Made by a program: the position numbers and the translations under genes. Positions 32,034-39,294 of a stretch of DNA of 43,554 nucleotides are shown here, one piece after another; position 1 is the stretch's first letter; each line of letters opens with the position of its first letter. Source of the DNA: DATAVB01 sp040414495 (GTDB lineage: Bacteria; Actinomycetota; Actinomycetes; Mycobacteriales; QHCD01); the NCBI GenBank assembly GCA_040414495.1, contig JBEDUI010000021.1:1-43554 (forward strand). Direction: 5' to 3'. Below the pieces are notes generated by a model. The model was not told where the DNA came from. It made no database searches and saw only the letters and a program-made list of their open reading frames with translations.

Positions 32034-33005
32034 ATGGATCCGGCCGTTCGTCTGCTTCGCCTGCTGTCGCTGCTGCCATCCCGGCCGTGGTGGTCCGGGC
32101 CGGAATTGGCGTCCCGCCTGGAGGTTTCGCCGCGGACCCTGCGTCGGGACGTGACCCGGCTTCGGGAACTCGGCTATCCGGTGCGGGCCACCGGGGGACA
32201 GGCCGGCGGGTACACGCTCGGTGCGGCCGGCCGCCTGCCGCCGCTGTTGCTCGACGACGAGGAGGCGGTCGCGACCACGATCGGGCTGCAGCTGGCGGCG
32301 GCGAGCCCGGTCGCCGGCATCGACGACGCGGCGATCGCGGCCCTGGCCAAGCTCGACCAGGTGCTGCCGCCACGCCTGCGCGACCGGGTGCGGGCCCTGC
32401 AGCAGTCGACGGTCCGGGTGTCCACACCGGTCCAGCCGACCGTCGATCCGGCCGTACTCACTGCGTTGGCAACCGCCTGCTGGCGCACCGAGACGGTCCG
32501 GTTCTCATATACCGACCACGCCGGCCGGACCACAGCCCGCAGCGCCGAGCCGCACCAGATTGTGCAGTCGGGCGGGCGTTGGTATCTGGTCGCGCGGGAC
32601 CGGGACCGGCAGGCCTGGCGGACGTTCCGGATCGACCGGATAACCGAGCCGAGTCTGACCGGTCAGCGGCACAAGGTCACCGACCCACCGGACGCCGCGG
32701 CGCTGGTGTTGGAGGCTACGAGGCTCGCCATCCGGCGCTACGAGGCCCGCATTCTGCTCGACATGCCGTATGAGCGGGCGGCGTTGGGATTTCGCGGTCA
32801 GATCGTCGAGCCAGCGCCGGATGGGCGGTCGATCCTTCGGGTCGGGTCGGACGATCTGGAGTCGCTGGCGTGCTACGCGGCGGGTTTGTCTTGTGACTTC
32901 GAGATACTCGACCCGCCGGAGCTGCGAACCGAATTACGCCGCCGGGCCTTGGAGGTCGCGGCCCGCCACACGTCAATCGACCCCACTGGGAATTGCCTGT
33001 CTTAG
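32034..33005 (+). CDS. WYL-domain transcriptional regulator (HTH_11 type)
   Basis: 323 residues. An N-terminal DeoR-like winged helix (VRLLRLLSLLPSRPWWSGPELASRLEVSPRTLRRDVTRLRELGYPV) is followed by a linker, the WYL domain (EPHQIVQSGGRWYLVARDRDRQAWRTFRIDRI, with the eponymous WYL at WYLVA) and a C-terminal WCX domain. It probably senses a small ligand or single-stranded nucleic acid; its target is unknown, with the divergent VOC-GIY-YIG-MazG unit 88 bp away as the first candidate. ATG 32034 is chosen as the family N-terminus, with AGGA nine bases upstream; ATG 32025 and GTG 32028 also fit. Confidence 0.9.
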   Translation: MDPAVRLLRLLSLLPSRPWWSGPELASRLEVSPRTLRRDVTRLRELGYPVRATGGQAGGYTLGAAGRLPPLLLDDEEAVATTIGLQLAAASPVAGIDDAAIAALAKLDQVLPPRLRDRVRALQQSTVRVSTPVQPTVDPAVLTALATACWRTETVRFSYTDHAGRTTARSAEPHQIVQSGGRWYLVARDRDRQAWRTFRIDRITEPSLTGQRHKVTDPPDAAALVLEATRLAIRRYEARILLDMPYERAALGFRGQIVEPAPDGRSILRVGSDDLESLACYAAGLSCDFEILDPPELRTELRRRALEVAARHTSIDPTGNCLS

Positions 33006-33008
33006 GCT
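33003..33008 (+). promoter_or_regulatory. -10 box (TAGGCT) for a leaderless amn gene
   Basis: TAGGCT overlaps the stop codon of the WYL gene and ends exactly seven bases before ATG 33016, so amn may have its own promoter. Confidence 0.5.
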
Positions 33009-33015
33009 GAGATGC

Positions 33016-34191
33016 ATGATGGACGCGGTGACCGTGGATGGCAGGTCGGCGACTGATGCCGATCTCGACAAGTCAGTTGCGCAGTTGCTGGATGCCCTCG
33101 AGGCGGTCGATGGTTCGGGGTGGTACAGCGCACTCGAGGTGGTTCGCCCGTGGTCGGAGCACAATCCGAGGATTGTGGGCGAGTTCGCCCGGCCCGGGGC
33201 AATTCGGCGTTACCTGCGTCGCGAGCTGGCCGCGCTCCTCCGTAGAGGAGCAATTATCACAGCCAGACCGGCACGGGCCGGGCTCAGTTTTGATGATCGG
33301 GAATTCTTCGCCGCGTTGGACGAGGAGAATTTCGACCTGCGGGCTAAAAAGCTGTTTTTGTTCGGGCCGGAGCGAATGGCGTTGTCACTCGACCGGCTGT
33401 TGCATTACACCGGAACAGCGGCGGAGTCGTTCCAACGCCACATTCTTTTCACCAATTACGCGATGCATGTCGAAGCGTTCCGCGAACGGTTTCCCGACGC
33501 CGAAGGGCCGTCCCGACCCGATGTGCAAATGCCGGCCTGGCACCACCGCACCCCTGATGGTGACGGCGTCAGCCTGGTGAATATCGGCGTCGGACCCGCC
33601 AACGCCAAGACGGCCACTGACCACATCGCAGTGCTGCGTCCGGATGCCATGCTGATGATCGGACACTGTGGAGGATTGCGAAATTACCAACGGATCGGCG
33701 ACTTCGTGTTGGCGACAGCGTATCTACGCGACGATCACGTTCTCGACGACGTACTGCCAACCACGATTCCCGTCACGCCAACGCCACGGCTGAACATGTT
33801 GTTACTCGACGAACTGGACGTCCGCGGAGCCACGTATCGACTTGGGACGGTGTATACCACCGACAACCGCAACTGGGAACTGAACCAACGCAGGCCATTG
33901 GCCGCCATCCGTACCGCCCGCTGCCTGGCGGTCGACATGGAATCGGCGACGATCGCGGCCAACGGCTTTCGCTACCGCATTCCCAACGCCACTCTATTGT
34001 GCGTCTCCGATAAGCCCATCCATGCCTCGCCAAAACTCTCCGGCGCCGCGGTCGACTTCTATCAAGCCAGCAAACTGCAGCACCTCGACATCGCCCTCGC
34101 TGGTCTAGACCGTGTCCGCCGATCGCACCCCAATGGCCTGCCCAGCCAAGACATTCGCGCCTACGATGAACCATTACTCGGCGCCGACTAA
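33016..34191 (+). CDS. amn: AMP nucleosidase
   Basis: Splits AMP into adenine and ribose 5-phosphate. 391 residues, shorter than E. coli Amn. The N-terminal AMP_N-like part includes WYSALEVVRPWSEHNPRIVGEFARPGAIRRYLRREL; the C-terminal nucleoside-phosphorylase fold has LFTNYAMHVEAF, MLMIGHCGGLRNYQRIGDFVLA, and the signature AVDMESATIAANGFR followed by LLCVSDKPIH. Adjacent ATGs at 33016 and 33019 exist. It follows the WYL gene closely but probably has its own leaderless promoter. Confidence 0.9.
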   Translation: MMDAVTVDGRSATDADLDKSVAQLLDALEAVDGSGWYSALEVVRPWSEHNPRIVGEFARPGAIRRYLRRELAALLRRGAIITARPARAGLSFDDREFFAALDEENFDLRAKKLFLFGPERMALSLDRLLHYTGTAAESFQRHILFTNYAMHVEAFRERFPDAEGPSRPDVQMPAWHHRTPDGDGVSLVNIGVGPANAKTATDHIAVLRPDAMLMIGHCGGLRNYQRIGDFVLATAYLRDDHVLDDVLPTTIPVTPTPRLNMLLLDELDVRGATYRLGTVYTTDNRNWELNQRRPLAAIRTARCLAVDMESATIAANGFRYRIPNATLLCVSDKPIHASPKLSGAAVDFYQASKLQHLDIALAGLDRVRRSHPNGLPSQDIRAYDEPLLGAD

Positions 34192-34260
34192 CCCGGGGAA
34201 GATCCATTCACCGAAGAGAAACATGGCGGACTCAATGCGCCAGTCGGCAATACTCTAGGC

Positions 34261-34746
34261 ATGCCGAATTTGAACCCTGCTGATCGCCGACTCAGATGTG
34301 CTGTCGTACTTCGAGTGGCGGAGCATACGTGTGACGCCTGGGCGGGCGAAAAACCCATCTCGGCCCGATTCGCGCCGCAATTTCCCTCACCGCGTACCGA
34401 ACGAGTTTCGCCAGGGCATGTGATAGCGATTGTGACGGCGCCCGACGGGGGCGAGGTCGTGCTCTGGCGGTGGTATGACGCGGTGGTCCTCGGTTACAGC
34501 GAGGACGGCCGGGTCCGGTTGTGGGAACCGGCCCACGGTGAGGTCCTCGCTCAGCCGCGACCATCGCATGTCCAGCAGGCGCCGGGGTCGCGGGCCTACG
34601 CGTCGGCTGGCCTGCCAGGTGCCCAGTGGTGGGTCGCGGGACGCGTTATGGCCTCGCCCGATGACGCTGAGGTGGAATTGGATGCTGTCGCTGCGCTGTA
34701 CACCGACAACAACCTCTGGCCCGCGGCTCTCAGGGCTGATACGTAA
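34261..34746 (+). CDS. Hypothetical protein
   Basis: 161 residues, no recognised domain. Notable stretches are WAGEKPISARFAPQFPSPRTERVSPGHVIAIV and EVVLWRWYDAVVLGYSEDGRVRLWEPAHGEVLA, which look like a small beta-barrel, and a C-terminal VELDAVAALYTDNNLWP. No signal or membrane segment. TACTCT (34251-34256) precedes the ATG by only four bases, so a leaderless start is possible. Codon use is coding-like. It stands between amn and the GrpB gene on the same strand. Confidence 0.65.
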   Translation: MPNLNPADRRLRCAVVLRVAEHTCDAWAGEKPISARFAPQFPSPRTERVSPGHVIAIVTAPDGGEVVLWRWYDAVVLGYSEDGRVRLWEPAHGEVLAQPRPSHVQQAPGSRAYASAGLPGAQWWVAGRVMASPDDAEVELDAVAALYTDNNLWPAALRADT

Positions 34747-34772
34747 AGCGCCCCCGGCCATTAGACCGGTGA

Positions 34773-34778
34773 CATAAT
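34773..34778 (+). promoter_or_regulatory. -10-like CATAAT before the GrpB gene
   Basis: CATAAT lies 27 bases before ATG 34806; GGAAGA (34792-34797) is a Shine-Dalgarno with an eight-base spacer, so this gene appears to have a normal leader. Confidence 0.35.
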
Positions 34779-34805
34779 CCGGGTCAAGTTTGGAAGAATC
34801 GGTGC

Positions 34806-35333
34806 ATGCGATTGGACCGGATACACATCGTCGATTATGACCCCGCTTGGCCCATTCTCTTTGATGAACAGCGTGAGCCGTTGGAGATGGCTCTGCAGCC
34901 GTGGCTGGTCGGCTCGATCGAACACATGGGCAGCACCTCAATCCCCGGCCTACCAGCGAAACCCATTATCGACATGCTGGCGCGCGTGCCGGATTACGAT
35001 CGGTGCGAGGGGATATTCGCCGCGCTGGCCAATGTTGGTTGGGTGGCGGCACCCGAACCGGGCGACGTGGCCAACCGGAAATACTCGGCCTGCTATCCGC
35101 GGGTTGAATATCGCAGCCATCACCTGCATATCGTTGAGGAACACTCCGGGGACTGGCCCGGCTGGCTGGCATTTCGTGATCATCTGCGCGCGTGTCCCGA
35201 GGACCGCGACCGGTATGCCCGGATCAAACGAGACCTCGCGGCGGCCGATGATCAAGACCGGCCGGCGTACCGAGCTGGCAAGGCGCCCTTCATCACCGGC
35301 GTGCTGGGCCGGCTGGACATCACGCCGTCCTAG
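34806..35333 (+). CDS. GrpB family protein (UPF0157)
   Basis: 175 residues, nucleotidyltransferase-like fold. The family signature is IEHMGSTSIPGLPAKPIIDMLARV near residue 39; HHLHIVE and FRDHLRACPEDRDRYARIKRDLAA follow. Function is unknown in the family; some members are fused to dephospho-CoA kinase in actinobacteria, while this one is stand-alone. GGAAGA precedes the ATG by eight bases. Confidence 0.88.
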   Translation: MRLDRIHIVDYDPAWPILFDEQREPLEMALQPWLVGSIEHMGSTSIPGLPAKPIIDMLARVPDYDRCEGIFAALANVGWVAAPEPGDVANRKYSACYPRVEYRSHHLHIVEEHSGDWPGWLAFRDHLRACPEDRDRYARIKRDLAAADDQDRPAYRAGKAPFITGVLGRLDITPS

Positions 35334-35351
35334 GATCGCTCGTCGGGACCG

Positions 35352-35597
35352 ATGACCGTGCCCACGCAACAGCCGGCCGACTTCCTGCGCATCAGCCGGC
35401 CCACGCTGATCAAGCTGCTGGACACGGGAAAGGTCCCGTACGAGCGGTTGAACGCGCGTCCACTGGCGGCCGGCCGGGCGCTCCGCGAGATCGCCACGCG
35501 CCGCGGCCGGCGAACCCCGAATCAGCTCGTCGATCATCTCGAACCCAAATACGGTATGACCGATGCGGCGGCGATCCTGCGGGAGCACCTCGACTAG
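35352..35597 (+). CDS. Excisionase-type HTH protein with atypical C-terminus, possible antitoxin remnant
   Basis: 81 residues. The first 30 (TQQPADFLRISRPTLIKLLDTGKVPYERLN) match the MerR/excisionase-type helix-turn-helix of antitoxin-like proteins. After this point the expected RRI-type wing is missing, and an unrelated basic stretch (GRALREIATRRGRRTPNQ) and an acidic end follow. That suggests a frameshift or recombination in the middle. No toxin (PIN or other) gene follows; the next gene is on the opposite strand. TAGGAT (35331-35336) could be a -10. Confidence 0.45.
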   Translation: MTVPTQQPADFLRISRPTLIKLLDTGKVPYERLNARPLAAGRALREIATRRGRRTPNQLVDHLEPKYGMTDAAAILREHLD

Positions 35598-35606
35598 AGA
35601 CATGCC

Positions 35607-36644
35607 CTAGGGACGGATCAAAACCTTCAGGGCTTCACGGTTGTCCATCGCGCGATAGCCCTCGGGTACGTCGCTCAGCCCGATTTCCAGATCGAATACC
35701 TTGCCTGGGTTGACCGTGCCGTTCAGGACAGCGGGCATCAGCGGTTCGATGTACGCCCGGGCCGGCGCGGGCCCACCGGTGAGCGTGATGTTGTGCCGGA
35801 AGAGGCTGTTCCATCCGATCGGCCCGTCCTGATATTGCGGTACGCCGACCCGGCTGATGACACCGCCGGGTCGGACCACACCGAACGCCTGCTCGTAGGC
35901 GGGCATGTGACCGACGGCCTCCAACACGACGTGCGTACCGTCGCCGCCGGTGAGGTCGCGGACCCGCGCGACGCCTTCGGGTCCGCGTTCGGCCACGACG
36001 TCGGTGGCGCCGAATTCACGACCCAGGTCGGTGCGGTCCTTGTGGCGTCCCATGAGGATGATTCGCTCGGCGCCACGGCGTTTGGCCGACAGCACCGCCA
36101 TTAATCCGACCGCGCCGTCGCCGATGACCGTGACCGTCGTGTGTGGACTGACGTTGGCTGTGAACGCCGCGTGGTATCCGGTGCCGTAGACATCCGAGAG
36201 CGTCAACAGCGAGGGGATCAGCGGCGAATTAGCCTCGACCGGCGCGGCGACGAGCGTACCGTCGGCGAGCGGAACCCGGACGGCCTCGGCCTGTCCACCG
36301 AAAACGCCATTGGCATTCCAGAAACCACCGTGCCGGCACGAGGTCTGTAGGCCCGCACGGCAGAAATCGCAGGTACCGTCGGACCAGGCGAACGGCCCGA
36401 TGACCAACTGGCCGGTTTTGATCGTGGTGACATCGCGGCCGATGTCCTCGACAATTCCGATGAATTCGTGGCCGATCGATTTGCCTTCGGGCATAACTGG
36501 CATTGAGTGGTACGGGTGCAGGTCCGATCCGCAGATGCAGGCCCGGACAACCCGGACGATGGCGTCGGTTGGGTCCTGAATTATAGGATCTGGTACGTCG
36601 ATGACGCGGACGTCGCCGGCGCCGTAAATGTACGTTGCACGCAT
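35607..36644 (-). CDS. Zinc-dependent alcohol dehydrogenase (MDR superfamily)
   Basis: 345 residues. Zinc and fold motifs: CICGSDLHPYH (catalytic Cys), GHEFIGIVEDIG (His-Glu), and the structural-zinc region GTCDFCRAGLQTSC, which has three visible Cys. The Rossmann motif is VTVIGDGAVGLMAVLSAKRRGA. The domain order is that of MDR alcohol dehydrogenases active on small alcohols or aldehydes. ATG 36644 has AGAGGA five bases upstream and starts MRATYIYG. Third gene of the DUF2255-AKR-ADH unit, 22 bp after the aldo-keto reductase. Confidence 0.9.
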   Translation of the reverse strand: MRATYIYGAGDVRVIDVPDPIIQDPTDAIVRVVRACICGSDLHPYHSMPVMPEGKSIGHEFIGIVEDIGRDVTTIKTGQLVIGPFAWSDGTCDFCRAGLQTSCRHGGFWNANGVFGGQAEAVRVPLADGTLVAAPVEANSPLIPSLLTLSDVYGTGYHAAFTANVSPHTTVTVIGDGAVGLMAVLSAKRRGAERIILMGRHKDRTDLGREFGATDVVAERGPEGVARVRDLTGGDGTHVVLEAVGHMPAYEQAFGVVRPGGVISRVGVPQYQDGPIGWNSLFRHNITLTGGPAPARAYIEPLMPAVLNGTVNPGKVFDLEIGLSDVPEGYRAMDNREALKVLIRP

Positions 36645-36666
36645 GAGTGTCCTCTGTGAATCTGGA

Positions 36667-37632
36667 TTAGAAACTGGATTGGCGGCCGGTGTAAGGCCGT
36701 TCCAGAGATTGAATTTCGTCGTCGGTGAGGGTGAGGTTGAGCGCGGCGGCCGCGTCGGCGAGGTGGTGTTCCTTGGTCGGACCAACGATAGGCGCGTCGA
36801 CGGTCGGATTCTTCAGCACCCAGGCGAGTGCTACCTGGGCCATGGGCACGCCGCGCTCTTTGGCCACCTGCTCGACGGCGTCGGCAATGGGTTTGTCGGC
36901 CTCGCTGAAGCGCCGGTCGGCGACGGGATCATTGGTGCTCCGCGTGGTGGTGGTGTTCCAGGGCCGGGCTAGTCGGCCTTTAGCCAGCGGACTCCATGGA
37001 ATCGAGCCGACACCCTGATCGGCCAGCTGCGGGAACATCTCCCGTTCTTCCTCGCGCTGCATCAGGCTGTATTGGTTCTGCATCGATACGAAGCGGGTCC
37101 AACCATTGTGCTGGGCCACGTACTGCATTTTCGCGAATTGCCACGCGGCCATCGACGATGCGCCCAGGTAGCGGGCCTTGCCGGCTTTGACCACATCGTG
37201 CAGGGCTTCCATCGTTTCCTCGACCGGGGTGGTCGGGTCGAACCGGTGGATTTGGTAGAGGTCAACGTAGTCGGTTCCCAGTCGGGACAACGAAGCATCG
37301 ATCTGCTCCATGATCGCCTTGCGGGACAATCCGGAGCCGCCCGGTCCGTCGTGCATCCGGAAGTAGACCTTGGTGGCCAATACGATGTCATCGCGTTTGC
37401 TGTAATTGCGGACGGCCCGGCCGACGATCTCCTCGGAACTGCCGTACCCGTAGACATTGGCGGTGTCCCAGAACGTAATGCCCAAATCGAGCGCCTGCCG
37501 GAAAATCGGCTCGGCCGCGGCGTCATCCAGGGACCATTCGCTGAACCCGCGCGAGGTATCACCGAAACTCATGCAGCCCAGCGCAATCCGACTGACGGTG
37601 AGGCCGGAGCTGCCTAATGTCGTGTATTCCAT
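36667..37632 (-). CDS. Aldo/keto reductase
   Basis: 321-residue TIM-barrel oxidoreductase. The catalytic tetrad is visible: Asp in FWDTANVYG, Tyr in the same motif, Lys in LATKVYF and His in LYQIHRFD. The C-terminal NADPH segment includes PIVGPTKEHHLADAAAAL. It is of the YajO/general-stress type (GLTVSRIALGCMSFG). Second gene of the unit, 20 bp after DUF2255, and probably controlled by the divergent XRE-MmyB regulator. Confidence 0.92.
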   Translation of the reverse strand: MEYTTLGSSGLTVSRIALGCMSFGDTSRGFSEWSLDDAAAEPIFRQALDLGITFWDTANVYGYGSSEEIVGRAVRNYSKRDDIVLATKVYFRMHDGPGGSGLSRKAIMEQIDASLSRLGTDYVDLYQIHRFDPTTPVEETMEALHDVVKAGKARYLGASSMAAWQFAKMQYVAQHNGWTRFVSMQNQYSLMQREEEREMFPQLADQGVGSIPWSPLAKGRLARPWNTTTTRSTNDPVADRRFSEADKPIADAVEQVAKERGVPMAQVALAWVLKNPTVDAPIVGPTKEHHLADAAAALNLTLTDDEIQSLERPYTGRQSSF

Positions 37633-37652
37633 GATTGGTTTCTCCCTTGCAT

Positions 37653-38024
37653 TTATGCGGGCGCTAGCCGCAGCGTCGCCGACGCTGCCTGCTCCCCGAC
37701 AACCGGGCCGACGAACCGGGGTCCATACCGGTCGTATTTGGCGTGATAGGCCGCGTCGATATCCGAATGCACGTCCGCCGGGGGAATCTCGAAGTTGACG
37801 TCACGTTCAATACCGCCGGCGCGGATACGGCCGGTGCCGCTGGTGCTGGCGCGACGGAACCACGGGTTGTCGCTGCCGAACGCGGATCGAACGTAGATCG
37901 TGTCGCCGGTTCGTACGACCCAGATCGTCACGTCCGGCCGGAGCGAACCGTCGGCGCGGCGCGAGCTGATCTGCAACTCGGTTGCATCGCCAATCTGCTG
38001 CAATTCCTGCGCCGTCCAGCTCAT
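37653..38024 (-). CDS. DUF2255 family protein
   Basis: 123 residues. Recognised by the DUF2255 pattern: a short N-terminal helix (SWTAQELQQIGDATELQISSRRADGSLR), then a flavin-reductase-like beta fold (TIWVVRTGDTIYVRSAFG, NPWFRRA, HAKYDRYG). Function unknown. ATG 38024 is the family start but has no Shine-Dalgarno at usable distance; a six-codon ORF upstream with a strong site overlaps it by ATGA, so translation is probably coupled. First gene of the ADH/AKR unit. Confidence 0.82.
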   Translation of the reverse strand: MSWTAQELQQIGDATELQISSRRADGSLRPDVTIWVVRTGDTIYVRSAFGSDNPWFRRASTSGTGRIRAGGIERDVNFEIPPADVHSDIDAAYHAKYDRYGPRFVGPVVGEQAASATLRLAPA

Positions 38025-38041
38025 GATGGGCGCTTCTGCAT
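38021..38041 (-). CDS. Six-codon leader ORF overlapping the DUF2255 start
   Basis: ATG 38041 codes MQKRPS then TGA; the TGA overlaps the DUF2255 ATG (ATGA). GGGAG (38052-38048) is six bases upstream, the only good ribosome site in this leader. The likely role is ribosome entry for DUF2255 by termination-reinitiation. Confidence 0.45.
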   Translation of the reverse strand: MQKRPS

Positions 38042-38168
38042 CGATATCTCCCTTTTGGGCGGTGATCGGTCCTCGGTCACGCTCTCAGTTAAGGCCGGGC
38101 CGGCGGGTCAGGGGAGTGCCTGTCCTTCCAGGTAACCCCAGTACCTCCTTTGCCCCGGGCGGTACGCA

Positions 38169-38174
38169 TACCGT
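38169..38174 (+). promoter_or_regulatory. -10 box (TACCGT) for a leaderless XRE regulator
   Basis: TACCGT ends exactly seven bases before ATG 38182; no Shine-Dalgarno precedes the ATG. Confidence 0.5.
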
Positions 38175-38181
38175 GGATGCC

Positions 38182-39054
38182 ATGGACACGCGAGCGCAGA
38201 TTCACGACTTCCTGGTATCCAGGCGGGCCCGGATCACTCCGGAGCAGGCCGGGTTGCCGGCCTATGGTGGCAACCGCCGGGTTAAGGGGCTGCGGCGGGA
38301 GGAGGTCGCGATGCTGGCCGGCGTGAGCGTCGACTACTACATCCGCATGGAACGCGGACACCTCGCCGGTGCCTCCGACACGGTTCTGGATCGCGTGGCC
38401 ACCGCCTTGCAGCTCGACGAGGCCGAACGCGACCACCTGTTCCACCTTGCCCGCGCCGCCCAACCCGCACCCGCTCGCCAGCGTCGCCCGAAGGCGGACG
38501 GCGTGACCCAGAGCGTGCAGCAGGTCCTGGACGCTATTACCGAAGCGCCCGCGTGGATCCGCAACGCCCGGCACGACATGCTGGCAGCCAATCGAATGGC
38601 CTGCGCCTTGTATGCGTCGCTGTTGGCCGATCCCCGGCGGCCGGCCAATAATGCCCGCTTTATTTATCTCGATCCCGCGTCCCGGGATTTCTTCACCGAT
38701 TGGGAACGGGCCGCCGACGATATTGCGGCGATGCTGCGTTTGGAAGCCGGACGCAATCCGTACGACAAACAACTCGTCGAACTGATCGGCGAATTGTCCA
38801 CCCGTAGCGAGGAATTCCGTACCCGCTGGGCCGCCCACAACGTGCGATTCCACCGCACTGGATTCAAGAAACTGCATCACCCGGTTGTCGGCGACCTTGA
38901 TCTCAACTTCGAAGCCATGGAATTCCCGTCCCAGGCCGGTCTCACCCTGATGGTGTACACCGCGCCGGCCGGCAGCCCCACCGCCGACGGGCTGCAATTA
39001 CTGGCCAGTTGGGCCGCTACGGCCGAACAGTCCGGCGAACTCGCCTCGGCCTAA
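38182..39054 (+). CDS. XRE-family regulator with MmyB-like ligand-binding domain
   Basis: 290 residues. An N-terminal XRE helix-turn-helix (RVKGLRREEVAMLAGVSVDYYIRMERGH, residues 33-60) is followed by the MmyB-type PAS-like domain (WIRNARHDMLAANRMACALYASLL, FIYLDPASRDFFTDWERAADDIAAMLRLEAG, HPVVGDLDLNFEAMEFP). Such regulators, common in actinobacteria, are often divergent from oxidoreductase genes they control and are thought to bind fatty-acid-like ligands. Here the target is probably the DUF2255-AKR-ADH operon starting 157 bp away. ATG 38182 is chosen from family length and the -10 spacing; the longer frame upstream is rejected. Confidence 0.92.
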   Translation: MDTRAQIHDFLVSRRARITPEQAGLPAYGGNRRVKGLRREEVAMLAGVSVDYYIRMERGHLAGASDTVLDRVATALQLDEAERDHLFHLARAAQPAPARQRRPKADGVTQSVQQVLDAITEAPAWIRNARHDMLAANRMACALYASLLADPRRPANNARFIYLDPASRDFFTDWERAADDIAAMLRLEAGRNPYDKQLVELIGELSTRSEEFRTRWAAHNVRFHRTGFKKLHHPVVGDLDLNFEAMEFPSQAGLTLMVYTAPAGSPTADGLQLLASWAATAEQSGELASA

Positions 39055-39081
39055 CCTCCACAAAGGACCGGTGATGCTGTC

Positions 39082-39294
39082 GTGAACAGCCGACACAGCG
39101 TGTTCTGGGACGATCTCGCCGCGGACCTGGAGGATCCCGAGTATCTGCGTGAGTACGTGTCCCAGTCAGTCCGGATCGCCACGATCGACCGCGTCGTCAA
39201 CGCGCTCGAGGTCCACTGCTTAGTACGGGCTGATTATGCGGTAGCGCACGGATTCGGCTGGCTCGGCCAGGTCGATACGCAGCAGGCCGCATAG
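39082..39294 (+). pseudogene. Truncated XRE-type antitoxin
   Basis: The first 42 residues (SVFWDDLAADLEDPEYLREYV, SVRIATIDRVVNAL) look like the N-terminus of small HTH antitoxins, which would continue into a DNA-binding domain. That domain is absent: after NALE (about 39210) the frame runs into the antisense of the neighbouring gene's 3' end (stop at 39220). The gene is therefore cut by the join with the next locus, and no toxin is present. The ORF remains open for 70 codons, so a short product is possible. GTG 39082 has AAAGGA 14 bases upstream. Confidence 0.55.

Noticed and set aside
29737..33005. Restriction-modification or defence island (methyltransferase, nuclease, MazG, WYL)
   Set aside because: The methyltransferase has no DNA-methylase motifs (no DPPY/NPPY-type site), and the nuclease is UvrC/Cho-like; kept only as a weak stress-module idea.
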